Assembly (NCBI GenBank): GCA_963678675.1
Contig: OY783199.1
Span: forward strand, 19,778,909-19,842,908
Origin: Xiphydria camelus
Taxonomy: Eukaryota; Arthropoda; Insecta; Hymenoptera; Xiphydriidae
Reading direction: 5' to 3'
DNA: 64,000 bases
Under the pieces are notes generated by a model. The model was not told the origin of the DNA, ran no database searches, and was given only the letters and a program-made list of their open reading frames with translations. Both the position numbers and the translations under genes were made by a program. How positions within the stretch are numbered: the first letter of the stretch is position 1; the number at the start of each line of letters is the position of its first letter. Positions 1 to 11,914 of the stretch are shown here, piece by piece.

Positions 1-333
1 CAAAGGAAATATGAAATAACGCTGATTTTGTGTATAAAGAAATTTTTTTTTCCGCAAGAAATCATCGATATCTCGGTGTTCCGTTGAGATTTCCTCAATA
101 AATCTATAATTTTCGTAATCAGCGCGAAAAAATACATAAGATAGGATGGTCGAGAATTCGATTCCAGAGATTTCGATTTTTGCGAAAAATCGCATTTTCT
201 GTAAGGTCCCGACCTTACAGAAATTGTCAATTTTTTCGAAAAATGAAAATCTTCGGAATTGGAATCTCGACCACCCTATCCGATGTATTTTTTTACGCTG
301 ATTCCGAAAAGCACGGTTATTTGGTCGAAAACT

Positions 334-645
334 CAAAGGAAATATGAAATAACGCTGATTTTGTGTATAAACAAATTTTTTTTTCCGCAAGAAATCATCG
401 ATATCTCGGTGTTCCGTTGAGATTTCCTCAATAAATATATCATTTTCGTAATCAGCGCGAAAAAATACATAAGATAGGATGGTCGAGAATTCGATTCCAG
501 AGATTTCGATTTTTGCGAAAAATCTAAGGGGTATGCCTTAGATTTTTTGCAAAAATCGAAATCTCTGGAATCAAATTCTGGATCACCCTATCCGATGTAT
601 TTTTTTACGCTGATTCCGAAAAGCACGGTTATTTGTTCGAAATCT
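334..645 (+). repeat. Palindromic 312-bp monomer, type 1 (copy 1)
   Basis: The usual dyad-1 centre is replaced by a long palindrome. The left arm is 493-529, the spacer ggtatg 530-535 and the right arm 536-572: 37-bp arms with one mismatch (G517 opposite T548, which would be a G-U pair in a + strand transcript). Weaker symmetry continues outward through aattct and cctat. The right arm then returns to the usual ccctatccgatg, which defines type 1. It is 21 bp shorter than a T9 monomer. It is a C-type copy preceded by cgaaaActc. The following phase-marker has a singleton ttgTtcg near 634. Confidence 0.93.
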
Positions 646-1681
646 CAAAGGAAATATGAAATAACGCTGATTTTGTGTATAAAGAAATTTTTTTTTCCGC
701 AAGAAATCATCGATATCTCGGTGTTCCGTTGAGATTTCCTCAATAAATATATCATTTTCGTAATCAGCGCGAAAAAATACATAAGATAGGATGGTCGAGA
801 ATTCGATTCCAGAGATTTCGATTTTTGCGAAAAATCGCATTTTCTGTAAGGTCCCGACCTTACAGAAATTGTCAATTTTTTCGAAAAATTAAAATCTTCG
901 GAATTGGAATCTCGACCACCCTATCCGATGTATTTTTTTACGCTGATTCCGAAAAGCACGGTTATTTGGTCGAAATCTCAAAGGAAATATGAAATAACGC
1001 TGATTTTGTGTATAAAGAAATTTTTTTTTTCCGCAAGAAATCATCGATATCTCGGTGTTCCGTTGGGATTTCCTCAATAAATATATCATTTTCGTAATCA
1101 GCGCGAAAAAATACATAAGATAGGATGGTCGAGAATTCGATTCCAGAGATTTCGATTTTTGCGAAAAATCGCATTTTCTGTAAGGTCCCGACCTTACAGA
1201 AATTGTCAATTTTTTCGAAAAATTAAAATCTTCGGAATTGGAATCTCGACCACCCTATCCGATGTATTTTTTTACGCTGATTCCGAAAAGCACGGTTATT
1301 TGGTCGAAATCTCAAAGGAAATATGAAATAACGCTGATTTTGTGTATAAAGAAATTTTTTTTTTCCGCAAGAAATCATCGATATCTCGGTGTTCCGTTGG
1401 GATTTCCTCAATAAATATATCATTTTCGTAATCAGCGCGAAAAAATACATAAGATAGGATGGTCGAGAATTCGATTCCAGAGATTTCGATTTTTGCGAAA
1501 AATCGCATTTTCTGTAAGGTCCCGACCTTACAGAAATTGTCAATTTTTTCGAAAAATTAAAATCTTCGGAATTGGAATCTCGACCACCCTATCCGATGTA
1601 TTTTTTTACGCTGATTCCGAAAAGCACGGTTATTTGGTCGAAATCTCAAAGGAAATATGAAATAACGCTGATTTTGTGTAT

Positions 1682-1700
1682 AAAGAAATTTTTTTTTCCG
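1682..1700. repeat. Dyad-2 A/T tract with length polymorphism (exemplar)
   Basis: A short A-run followed by T9 (1689-1697) sits at the second symmetry centre. Outward on both sides lie gaaatctca..ggaa and its inverted match. Across the array the tract is T9 or T10 in nearly all copies, T11 at 8000-8010, 24611-24621, 49254-49264, 57585-57595, 60922-60932 and 61591-61601, and T8 at 54918-54925. In a few copies the last T is C (for example 12630). Replication slippage at a mononucleotide run explains the series. Confidence 0.9.
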
Positions 1701-1855
1701 CAAGAAATCATCGATATCTCGGTGTTCCGTTGAGATTTCCTCAATAAATATATCATTTTCGTAATCAGCGCGAAAAAATACATAAGATAGGATGGTCGAG
1801 AATTCGATTCCAGAGATTTCGATTTTTGCGAAAAATCGCATTTTCTGTAAGGTCC
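1690..1855 (+). repeat. Half-unit A of the inverted dimer (about 166 bp)
   Basis: This segment runs from dyad 2 (T-tract) to dyad 1. Its reverse complement aligns with the following half-unit (1856-2022) over almost its whole length with about one indel. Matching blocks are the 13-bp hairpin arm, ctcgacca.cctat, atgtatttttt, cgctgatt.cgaaaa, gaaatctca, ggaa and tgattt. Over the 46 bp nearest dyad 2, I count 32 matches without a gap (about 70%). The monomer therefore arose from a unit of about 167 bp joined to its own inverted copy, followed by divergence. Such a size is close to a nucleosome repeat. Confidence 0.88.
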
Positions 1856-1869
1856 CGACCTTACAGAAA
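1842..1869. repeat. Dyad-1 hairpin, 13-bp perfect stem, 2-bp spacer (exemplar)
   Basis: The left arm tttctgtaaggtc (1842-1854) and right arm gaccttacagaaa (1857-1869) are perfect reverse complements around CC. The element recurs once per monomer (near base 209 of each), so the array carries roughly 185 of them. It is missing from the seven 312-bp monomers and broken in the monomer at 50548. It looks like a terminator stem, but no poly-T follows it in the right place and no gene precedes it, so I treat it as the symmetry centre of the satellite. Confidence 0.92.
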
Positions 1870-2022
1870 TTGTCAATTTTTTCGAAAAATTAAAATCTTC
1901 GGAATTGGAATCTCGACCACCCTATCCGATGTATTTTTTTACGCTGATTCCGAAAAGCACGGTTATTTGGTCGAAATCTCAAAGGAAATATGAAATAACG
2001 CTGATTTTGTGTATAAAGAAAT
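1856..2022 (-). repeat. Half-unit B of the inverted dimer (about 167 bp)
   Basis: This is the diverged inverted partner of half-unit A. It reads outward from dyad 1 through gaccttacagaaa, ctcgaccaccctat, atgtattttttta, cgctgattccgaaaa and gaaatctcaaagg to the next T-tract. Its counterparts in half-unit A read on the other strand. The match persists up to both dyad centres, so the monomer has two mirror points per period rather than one local hairpin. Confidence 0.87.
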
Positions 2023-2313
2023 TTTTTTTTTCCGCAAGAAATCATCGATATCTCGGTGTTCCGTTGAGATTTCCTCAATAAATATATCATTTTCGTAATC
2101 AGCGCGAAAAAATACATAAGATAGGATGGTCGAGAATTCGATTCCAGAGATTTCGATTTTTGCGAAAAATCGCATTTTCTGTAAGGTCCCGACCTTACAG
2201 AAATTGTCAATTTTTTCGAAAAATTAAAATCTTCGGAATTGGAATCTCGACCACCCTATCCGATGTATTTTTTTACGCTGATTCCGAAAAGCACGGTTAT
2301 TTGGTCGAAATCT
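1980..2313 (+). repeat. Representative T10 monomer (334 bp)
   Basis: This copy differs from the T9 form mainly by one more T in the T-tract that follows gtataaagaaa. T10 and T9 copies alternate irregularly through 12892-25904 and 28526-64000, often as T10-T10-T9. The single-base change breaks every reading frame that runs through the T9 copies. Confidence 0.93.
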
Positions 2314-3646
2314 CAAAGGAAATATGAAATAACGCTGATTTTGTGTATAAAGAAATTTTTTTTTTCCGCAAGAAATCATCGATATCTCGGTGTTCCGTTG
2401 GGATTTCCTCAATAAATATATCATTTTCGTAATCAGCGCGAAAAAATACATAAGATAGGATGGTCGAGAATTCGATTCCAGAGATTTCGATTTTTGCGAA
2501 AAATCGCATTTTCTGTAAGGTCCCGACCTTACAGAAATTGTCAATTTTTTCGAAAAATTAAAATCTTCGGAATTGGAATCTCGACCACCCTATCCGATGT
2601 ATTTTTTTACGCTGATTCCGAAAAGCACGGTTATTTGGTCGAAATCTCAAAGGAAATATGAAATAACGCTGATTTTGTGTATAAAGAAATTTTTTTTTCC
2701 GCAAGAAATCATCGATATCTCGGTGTTCCGTTGAGATTTCCTCAATAAATATATCATTTTCGTAATCAGCGCGAAAAAATACATAAGATAGGATGGTCGA
2801 GAATTCGATTCCAGAGATTTCGATTTTTGCGAAAAATCGCATTTTCTGTAAGGTCCCGACCTTACAGAAATTGTCAATTTTTTCGAAAAATTAAAATCTT
2901 CGGAATTGGAATCTCGACCACCCTATCCGATGTATTTTTTTACGCTGATTCCGAAAAGCACGGTTATTTGGTCGAAATCTCAAAGGAAATATGAAATAAC
3001 GCTGATTTTGTGTATAAAGAAATTTTTTTTTCCGCAAGAAATCATCGATATCTCGGTGTTCCGTTGAGATTTCCTCAATAAATATATCATTTTCGTAATC
3101 AGCGCGAAAAAATACATAAGATAGGATGGTCGAGAATTCGATTCCAGAGATTTCGATTTTTGCGAAAAATCGCATTTTCTGTAAGGTCCCGACCTTACAG
3201 AAATTGTCAATTTTTTCGAAAAATGAAAATCTTCGGAATTGGAATCTCGACCACCCTATCCGATGTATTTTTTTACGCTGATTCCGAAAAGCACGGTTAT
3301 TTGGTCGAAATCTCAAAGGAAATATGAAATAACGCTGATTTTGTGTATAAACAAATTTTTTTTTCCGCAAGAAATCATCGATATCTCGGTGTTCCGTTGA
3401 GATTTCCTCAATAAATATATCATTTTCGTAATCAGCGCGAAAAAATACATAAGATAGGATGGTCGAGAATTCGATTCCAGAGATTTCGATTTTTGCGAAA
3501 AATCGCATTTTCTGTAAGGTCCCGACCTTACAGAAATTGTCAATTTTTTCGAAAAATGAAAATCTTCGGAATTGGAATCTCGACCACCCTATCCGATGTA
3601 TTTTTTTACGCTGATTCCGAAAAGCACGGTTATTTGGTCGAAAACT

Positions 3647-3958
3647 CAAAGGAAATATGAAATAACGCTGATTTTGTGTATAAACAAATTTTTTTTTCCG
3701 CAAGAAATCATCGATATCTCGGTGTTCCGTTGAGATTTCCTCAATAAATATATCATTTTCGTAATCAGCGCGAAAAAATACATAAGATAGGATGGTCGAG
3801 AATTCGATTCCAGAGATTTCGATTTTTGCGAAAAATCTAAGGGGTATGCCTTAGATTTTTTGCAAAAATCGAAATCTCTGGAATCAAATTCTGGATCACC
3901 CTATCTTATGTATTTTTTTACGCTGATTCCGAAAAGCACGGTTATTTGGTCGAAATCT
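3647..3958 (+). repeat. Palindromic 312-bp monomer, type 2 (copy 2)
   Basis: The left arm is 3806-3842, spacer 3843-3848, right arm 3849-3885. After the right arm the sequence reads ccctatcttatg, not ccctatccgatg. The cttatg matches the complement of the left flank (cataag), so the inverted match reaches further out than in type 1. The copy is C-type and preceded by cgaaaActc. It is followed by an ordinary G-type copy (3959) and a ctat copy with ggagat (4292). Confidence 0.93.
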
Positions 3959-6900
3959 CAAAGGAAATATGAAATAACGCTGATTTTGTGTATAAAGAAA
4001 TTTTTTTTTCCGCAAGAAATCATCGATATCTCGGTGTTCCGTTGAGATTTCCTCAATAAATATATCATTTTCGTAATCAGCGCGAAAAAATACATAAGAT
4101 AGGATGGTCGAGAATTCGATTCCAGAGATTTCGATTTTTGCGAAAAATCGCATTTTCTGTAAGGTCCCGACCTTACAGAAATTGTCAATTTTTTCGAAAA
4201 ATGAAAATCTTCGGAATTGGAATCTCGACCACCCTATCCGATGTATTTTTTTACGCTGATTCCGAAAAGCACGGTTATTTGGTCGAAATCTCAAAGGAGA
4301 TATGAAATAACGCTGATTTTGTGTATAAAGAAATTTTTTTTCCCGCAAGAAATCATCGATATCTCGGTGTTCCGTTGAGATTTCCTCAATAAATCTATAA
4401 TTTTCGTAATCAGCGCGAAAAAATACATAAGATAGGATGGTCGAGAATTCGATTCCAGAGATTTCGATTTTTGCGAAAAATCGCATTTTCTGTAAGGTCC
4501 CGACCTTACAGAAATTGTCAATTTTTTCGAAAAATGAAAATCTTCGGAATTGGAATCTCGACCACCCTATCCGATGTATTTTTTTACGCTGATTCCGAAA
4601 AGCACGGTTATTTGGTCGAAATCTCAAAGGAAATATGAAATAACGCTGATTTTGTGTATAAACAAATTTTTTTTTCCGCAAGAAATCATCGATATCTCGG
4701 TGTTCCGTTGAGATTTCCTCAATAAATATATCATTTTCGTAATCAGCGCGAAAAAATACATAAGATAGGATGGTCGAGAATTCGATTCCAGAGATTTCGA
4801 TTTTTGCGAAAAATCGCATTTTCTGTAAGGTCCCGACCTTACAGAAATTGTCAATTTTTTCGAAAAATGAAAATCTTCGGAATTGGAATCTCGACCACGC
4901 TATCCGATGTATTTTTTTACGCTGATTCCGAAAAGCACGGTTATTTGGTCGAAATCTCAAAGGAAATATGAAATAACGCTGATTTTGTGTATAAACAAAT
5001 TTTTTTTTCCGCAAGAAATCATCGATATCTCGGTGTTCCGTTGAGATTTCCTCAATAAATATATCATTTTCGTAATCAGCGCGAAAAAATACATAAGATA
5101 GGATGGTCGAGAATTCGATTCCAGAGATTTCGGTTTTTGCGAAAAATCGCATTTTCTGTAAGGTCCCGACCTTACAGAAATTGTCAATTTTTTCGAAAAA
5201 TGAAAATCTTCGGAATTGGAATCTCGACCACCCTATCCGATGTATTTTTTTACGCTGATTCCGAAAAGCACGGTTATTTGGTCGAAATCTCAAAGGAAAT
5301 ATGAAATAACGCTGATTTTGTGTATAAAGAAATTTTTTTTTCCGCAAGAAATCATCGATATCTCGGTGTTCCGTTGAGATTTCCTCAATAAATATATCAT
5401 TTTCGTAATCAGCGCGAAAAAATACATAAGATAGGATGGTCGAGAATTCGATTCCAGAGATTTCGATTTTTGCGAAAAATCGCATTTTCTGTAAGGTCCC
5501 GACCTTACAGAAATTGTCAATTTTTTCGAAAAATTAAAATCTTCGGAATTGGAATCTCGACCACCCTATCCGATGTATTTTTTTACGCTGATTCCGAAAA
5601 GCACGGTTATTTGGTCGAAATCTCAAAGGAAATATGAAATAACGCTGATTTTGTGTATAAAGAAATTTTTTTTTTCCGCAAGAAATCATCGATATCTCGG
5701 TGTTCCGTTGGGATTTCCTCAATAAATATATCATTTTCGTAATCAGCGCGAAAAAATACATAAGATAGGATGGTCGAGAATTCGATTCCAGAGATTTCGA
5801 TTTTTGCGAAAAATCGCATTTTCTGTAAGGTCCCGACCTTACAGAAATTGTCAATTTTTTCGAAAAATTAAAATCTTCGGAATTGGAATCTCGACCACCC
5901 TATCCGATGTATTTTTTTACGCTGATTCCGAAAAGCACGGTTATTTGGTCGAAATCTCAAAGGAAATATGAAATAACGCTGATTTTGTGTATAAAGAAAT
6001 TTTTTTTTTCCGCAAGAAATCATCGATATCTCGGTGTTCCGTTGAGATTTCCTCAATAAATATATCATTTTCGTAATCAGCGCGAAAAAATACATAAGAT
6101 AGGATGGTCGAGAATTCGATTCCAGAGATTTCGATTTTTGCGAAAAATCGCATTTTCTGTAAGGTCCCGACCTTACAGAAATTGTCAATTTTTTCGAAAA
6201 ATTAAAATCTTCGGAATTGGAATCTCGACCACCCTATCCGATGTATTTTTTTACGCTGATTCCGAAAAGCACGGTTATTTGGTCGAAATCTCAAAGGAAA
6301 TATGAAATAACGCTGATTTTGTGTATAAAGAAATTTTTTTTTCCGCAAGAAATCATCGATATCTCGGTGTTCCGTTGAGATTTCCTCAATAAATATATCA
6401 TTTTCGTAATCAGCGCGAAAAAATACATAAGATAGGATGGTCGAGAATTCGATTCCAGAGATTTCGATTTTTGCGAAAAATCGCATTTTCTGTAAGGTCC
6501 CGACCTTACAGAAATTGTCAATTTTTTCGAAAAATTAAAATCTTCGGAATTGGAATCTCGACCACCCTATCCGATGTATTTTTTTACGCTGATTCCGAAA
6601 AGCACGGTTATTTGGTCGAAATCTCAAAGGAAATATGAAATAACGCTGATTTTGTGTATAAAGAAATTTTTTTTTTCCGCAAGAAATCATCGATATCTCG
6701 GTGTTCCGTTGAGATTTCCTCAATAAATCTATAATTTTCGTAATCAGCGCGAAAAAATACATAAGATAGGATGGTCGAGAATTCGATTCCAGAGATTTCG
6801 ATTTTTGCGAAAAATCGCATTTTCTGTAAGGTCCCGACCTTACAGAAATTGTCAATTTTTTCGAAAAATGAAAATCTTCGGAATTGGAATCTCGACCACC

Positions 6901-9293
6901 CTATCCGATGTATTTTTTTACGCTGATTCCGAAAAGCACGGTTATTTGGTCGAAATCTCAAAGGAAATATGAAATAACGCTGATTTTGTGTATAAAGAAA
7001 TTTTTTTTTCCGCAAGAAATCATCGATATCTCGGTGTTCCGTTGAGATTTCCTCAATAAATATATCATTTTCGTAATCAGCGCGAAAAAATACATAAGAT
7101 AGGATGGTCGAGAATTCGATTCCAGAGATTTCGATTTTTGCGAAAAATCGCATTTTCTGTAAGGTCCCGACCTTACAGAAATTGTCAATTTTTTCGAAAA
7201 ATTAAAATCTTCGGAATTGGAATCTCGACCACCCTATCCGATGTATTTTTTTACGCTGATTCCGAAAAGCACGGTTATTTGGTCGAAATCTCAAAGGAAA
7301 TATGAAATAACGCTGATTTTGTGTATAAACAAATTTTTTTTTCCGCAAGAAATCATCGATATCTCGGTGTTCCGTTGAGATTTCCTCAATAAATATATCA
7401 TTTTCGTAATCAGCGCGAAAAAATACATAAGATAGGATGGTCGAGAATTCGATTCCAGAGATTTCGGTTTTTGCGAAAAATCGCATTTTCTGTAAGGTCC
7501 CGACCTTACAGAAATTGTCAATTTTTTCGAAAAATGAAAATCTTCGGAATTGGAATCTCGACCACCCTATCCGATGTATTTTTTTACGCTGATTCCGAAA
7601 AGCACGGTTATTTGGTCGAAATCTCAAAGGAAATATGAAATAACGCTGATTTTGTGTATAAAGAAATTTTTTTTTCCGCAAGAAATCATCGATATCTCGG
7701 TGTTCCGTTGAGATTTCCTCAATAAATCTATAATTTTCGTAATCAGCGCGAAAAAATACATAAGATAGGATGGTCGAGAATTCGATTCCAGAGATTTCGA
7801 TTTTTGCGAAAAATCGCATTTTCTGTAAGGTCCCGACCTTACAGAAATTGTCAATTTTTTCGAAAAATGAAAATCTTCGGAATTGGAATCTCGACCACCC
7901 TATCCGATGTATTTTTTTACGCTGATTCCGAAAAGCACGGTTATTTGGTCGAAATCTCAAAGGAAATATGAAATAACGCTGATTTTGTGTATAAAGAAAT
8001 TTTTTTTTTTCCGCAAGAAATCATCGATATCTCGGTGTTCCGTTGAGATTTCCTCAATAAATATATCATTTTCGTAATCAGCGCGAAAAAATACATAAGA
8101 TAGGATGGTCGAGAATTCGATTCCAGAGATTTCGATTTTTGCGAAAAATCGCATTTTCTGTAAGGTCCCGACCTTACAGAAATTGTCAATTTTTTCGAAA
8201 AATGAAAATCTTCGGAATTGGAATCTCGACCACCCTATCCGATGTATTTTTTTACGCTGATTCCGAAAAGCACGGTTATTTGGTCGAAATCTCAAAGGAA
8301 ATATGAAATAACGCTGATTTTGTGTATGAAGAAATTTTTTTTCTCCGCAAGAAATCATCGATATCTCGGTGTTCCGTTGAGATTTCCTCAATAAATATAT
8401 CATTTTCGTAATCAGCGCGAAAAAATACATAAGATAGGATGGTCGAGAATTCGATTCCAGAGATTTCGATTTTTGCGAAAAATCGCATTTTCTGTAAGGT
8501 CCCGACCTTACAGAAATTGTCAATTTTTTCGAAAAATGAAAATCTTCGGAATTGGAATCTCGACCACCCTATCCGATGTATTTTTTTACGCTGATTCCGA
8601 AAAGCACGGTTATTTGGTCGAAATCTCAAAGGAAATATGAAATAACGCTGATTTTGTGTATAAAGAAATTTTTTTTTTCCGCAAGAAATCATCGATATCT
8701 CGGTGTTCCGTTGAGATTTCCTCAATAAATATATCATTTTCGTAATCAGCGCGAAAAAATACATAAGATAGGATGGTCGAGAATTCGATTCCAGAGATTT
8801 CGATTTTTGCGAAAAATCGCATTTTCTGTAAGGTCCCGACCTTACAGAAATTGTCAATTTTTTCGAAAAATGAAAATCTTCGGAATTGGAATCTCGACCA
8901 CCCTATCCGATGTATTTTTTTACGCTGATTCCGAAAAGCACGGTTATTTGGTCGAAATCTCAAAGGAAATATGAAATAACGCTGATTTTGTGTATAAAGA
9001 AATTTTTTTTTCCGCAAGAAATCATCGATATCTCGGTGTTCCGTTGAGATTTCCTCAATAAATCTATAATTTTCGTAATCAGCGCGAAAAAATACATAAG
9101 ATAGGATGGTCGAGAATTCGATTCCAGAGATTTCGATTTTTGCGAAAAATCGCATTTTCTGTAAGGTCCCGACCTTACAGAAATTGTCAATTTTTTCGAA
9201 AAATGAAAATCTTCGGAATTGGAATCTCGACCACCCTATCCGATGTATTTTTTTACGCTGATTCCGAAAAGCACGGTTATTTGGTCGAAAACT

Positions 9294-9605
9294 CAAAGGA
9301 AATATGAAATAACGCTGATTTTGTGTATAAACAAATTTTTTTTTCCGCAAGAAATCATCGATATCTCGGTGTTCCGTTGAGATTTCCTCAATAAATATAT
9401 CATTTTCGTAATCAGCGCGAAAAAATACATAAGATAGGATGGTCGAGAATTCGATTCCAGAGATTTCGATTTTTGCGAAAAATCTAAGGGGTATGCCTTA
9501 GATTTTTTGCAAAAATCGAAATCTCTGGAATCAAATTCTGGATCACCCTATCCGATGTATTTTTTTACGCTGATTCCGAAAAGCACGGTTATTTGGTCGA
9601 AATCT
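9294..9605 (+). repeat. Palindromic 312-bp monomer, type 1 (copy 3)
   Basis: The left arm is 9453-9489, spacer 9490-9495, right arm 9496-9532, with the same single arm mismatch as the other copies and the ccgatg exit of type 1. A ctat monomer (8961) precedes it and a common T9 monomer (9606) follows it, as after the other type-1 copies, but the next monomer (9939) is C-type, unlike at 979, 13225 and 28859. Confidence 0.93.
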
Positions 9606-10604
9606 CAAAGGAAATATGAAATAACGCTGATTTTGTGTATAAAGAAATTTTTTTTTCCGCAAGAAATCATCGATATCTCGGTGTTCCGTTGAGATTTCCT
9701 CAATAAATATATCATTTTCGTAATCAGCGCGAAAAAATACATAAGATAGGATGGTCGAGAATTCGATTCCAGAGATTTCGATTTTTGCGAAAAATCGCAT
9801 TTTCTGTAAGGTCCCGACCTTACAGAAATTGTCAATTTTTTCGAAAAATTAAAATCTTCGGAATTGGAATCTCGACCACCCTATCCGATGTATTTTTTTA
9901 CGCTGATTCCGAAAAGCACGGTTATTTGGTCGAAATCTCAAAGGAAATATGAAATAACGCTGATTTTGTGTATAAACAAATTTTTTTTTCCGCAAGAAAT
10001 CATCGATATCTCGGTGTTCCGTTGAGATTTCCTCAATAAATATATCATTTTCGTAATCAGCGCGAAAAAATACATAAGATAGGATGGTCGAGAATTCGAT
10101 TCCAGAGATTTCGGTTTTTGCGAAAAATCGCATTTTCTGTAAGGTCCCGACCTTACAGAAATTGTCAATTTTTTCGAAAAATGAAAATCTTCGGAATTGG
10201 AATCTCGACCACCCTATCCGATGTATTTTTTTACGCTGATTCCGAAAAGCACGGTTATTTGGTCGAAATCTCAAAGGAAATATGAAATAACGCTGATTTT
10301 GTGTATAAAGAAATTTTTTTTTCCGCAAGAAATCATCGATATCTCGGTGTTCCGTTGAGATTTCCTCAATAAATCTATAATTTTCGTAATCAGCGCGAAA
10401 AAATACATAAGATAGGATGGTCGAGAATTCGATTCCAGAGATTTCGATTTTTGCGAAAAATCGCATTTTCTGTAAGGTCCCGACCTTACAGAAATTGTCA
10501 ATTTTTTCGAAAAATGAAAATCTTCGGAATTGGAATCTCGACCACCCTATCCGATGTATTTTTTTACGCTGATTCCGAAAAGCACGGTTATTTGGTCGAA
10601 AACT

Positions 10605-10916
10605 CAAAGGAAATATGAAATAACGCTGATTTTGTGTATAAACAAATTTTTTTTTCCGCAAGAAATCATCGATATCTCGGTGTTCCGTTGAGATTTCCTC
10701 AATAAATATATCATTTTCGTAATCAGCGCGAAAAAATACATAAGATAGGATGGTCGAGAATTCGATTCCAGAGATTTCGATTTTTGCGAAAAATCTAAGG
10801 GGTATGCCTTAGATTTTTTGCAAAAATCGAAATCTCTGGAATCAAATTCTGGATCACCCTATCTTATGTATTTTTTTACGCTGATTCCGAAAAGCACGGT
10901 TATTTGGTCGAAATCT
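10605..10916 (+). repeat. Palindromic 312-bp monomer, type 2 (copy 4)
   Basis: The left arm is 10764-10800, spacer 10801-10806, right arm 10807-10843, with the cttatg exit of type 2. It lies only four full monomers after copy 3. Its counterpart in the 15.6-kb duplication is copy 6 (26238), which shares the flanking ctat and C monomers. Confidence 0.93.
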
Positions 10917-11249
10917 CAAAGGAAATATGAAATAACGCTGATTTTGTGTATAAACAAATTTTTTTTTCCGCAAGAAATCATCGATATCTCGGTGTTCCGT
11001 TGAGATTTCCTCAATAAATATATCATTTTCGTAATCAGCGCGAAAAAATACATAAGATAGGATGGTCGAGAATTCGATTCCAGAGATTTCGATTTTTGCG
11101 AAAAATCGCATTTTCTGTAAGGTCCCGACCTTACAGAAATTGTCAATTTTTTCGAAAAATGAAAATCTTCGGAATTGGAATCTCGACCACCCTATCCGAT
11201 GTATTTTTTTACGCTGATTCCGAAAAGCACGGTTATTTGGTCGAAATCT

Positions 11250-11581
11250 CAAAGGAAATATGAAATAACGCTGATTTTGTGTATAAACAAATTTTTTTTT
11301 CCGCAAGAAATCATCGATATCTCGGTGTTCCGTTGAGATTTCCTCAATAAATATATCATTTTCGTAATCAGCGCGAAAAAATACATAAGATAGGATGGTC
11401 GAGAATTCGATTCCAGAGATTTCGAATTTGCGAAAAATCGCATTTTCTGTAAGGTCCCGACCTTACAGAAATTGTCAATTTTTTCGAAAAATGAAAATCT
11501 TCGGAATTGGAATCTCGACCACCCTATCCGATGTATTTTTTTACGCTGATTCCGAAAAGCACGGTTATTTGGTCGAAATCT
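11250..11581 (+). repeat. 332-bp monomer with gaatttgcg in place of gatttttgcg
   Basis: One base is lost in the left arm region just before dyad 1 (near 11425). It is a C-type copy. The same lesion occurs in the monomers at 11915-12246 and 26883-27214. The 1-bp loss shifts the minus-strand frame, which produces a different apparent peptide there. Confidence 0.9.
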
Positions 11582-11914
11582 CAAAGGAGATATGAAATAA
11601 CGCTGATTTTGTGTATAAAGAAATTTTTTTTCCCGCAAGAAATCATCGATATCTCGGTGTTCCGTTGAGATTTCCTCAATAAATCTATAATTTTCGTAAT
11701 CAGCGCGAAAAAATACATAAGATAGGATGGTCGAGAATTCGATTCCAGAGATTTCGATTTTTGCGAAAAATCGCATTTTCTGTAAGGTCCCGACCTTACA
11801 GAAATTGTCAATTTTTTCGAAAAATGAAAATCTTCGGAATTGGAATCTCGACCACCCTATCCGATGTATTTTTTTACGCTGATTCCGAAAAGCACGGTTA
11901 TTTGGTCGAAATCT

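Larger units (their letters stand above)
1647..1979 (+). repeat. Representative T9 monomer (333 bp)
   Basis: This copy shows the common form. The T-tract of nine is at 1689-1697, the EcoRI site at 1800-1805, the dyad-1 hairpin at 1842-1869 with CC spacer at 1855-1856, and it ends with the aaaaattaaaatc form before gaccaccctatccgatg. Its length is exactly divisible by three (111 codons), so any frame lacking a stop stays open across adjacent T9 copies; this explains the long apparent open frames elsewhere in the array. The next copy, 1980-2313, is the common T10 form (334 bp), which shifts frame. Confidence 0.95.

Noticed and set aside
1..333. CENP-B box
   Set aside because: I looked for the ttcg....a..cggg core on both strands of the monomer and did not find a convincing match; cgtaatcagcgcg and the ggtcgggacc variant do not fit the required positions.
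493..572. Palindromic monomers as a phage or plasmid origin or attachment site
   Set aside because: They occur seven times inside satellite monomers with no replication or recombination gene nearby; a satellite subfamily explains them fully.
1842..1869. Dyad-1 hairpin as a transcription terminator
   Set aside because: It repeats every 333 bp with no gene upstream and no T-run directly after the stem; it is the symmetry centre of the satellite.
3896..5485. 529-codon minus-strand open frame (and similar frames of 462, 328, 270 codons elsewhere) as a repeat protein gene
   Set aside because: The frame is a by-product of a 333-bp period without stops. Single-T indels break it at random, several frames are open in the same DNA, there is no start context, promoter or unique part, and variants fall without regard to codon position.
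11395..11595. Plus-strand small open frames of 61-66 codons as short genes
   Set aside because: They are pieces of the satellite read on the other strand; their similarity to the minus-strand frames follows from the inverted-dimer structure, not from coding.
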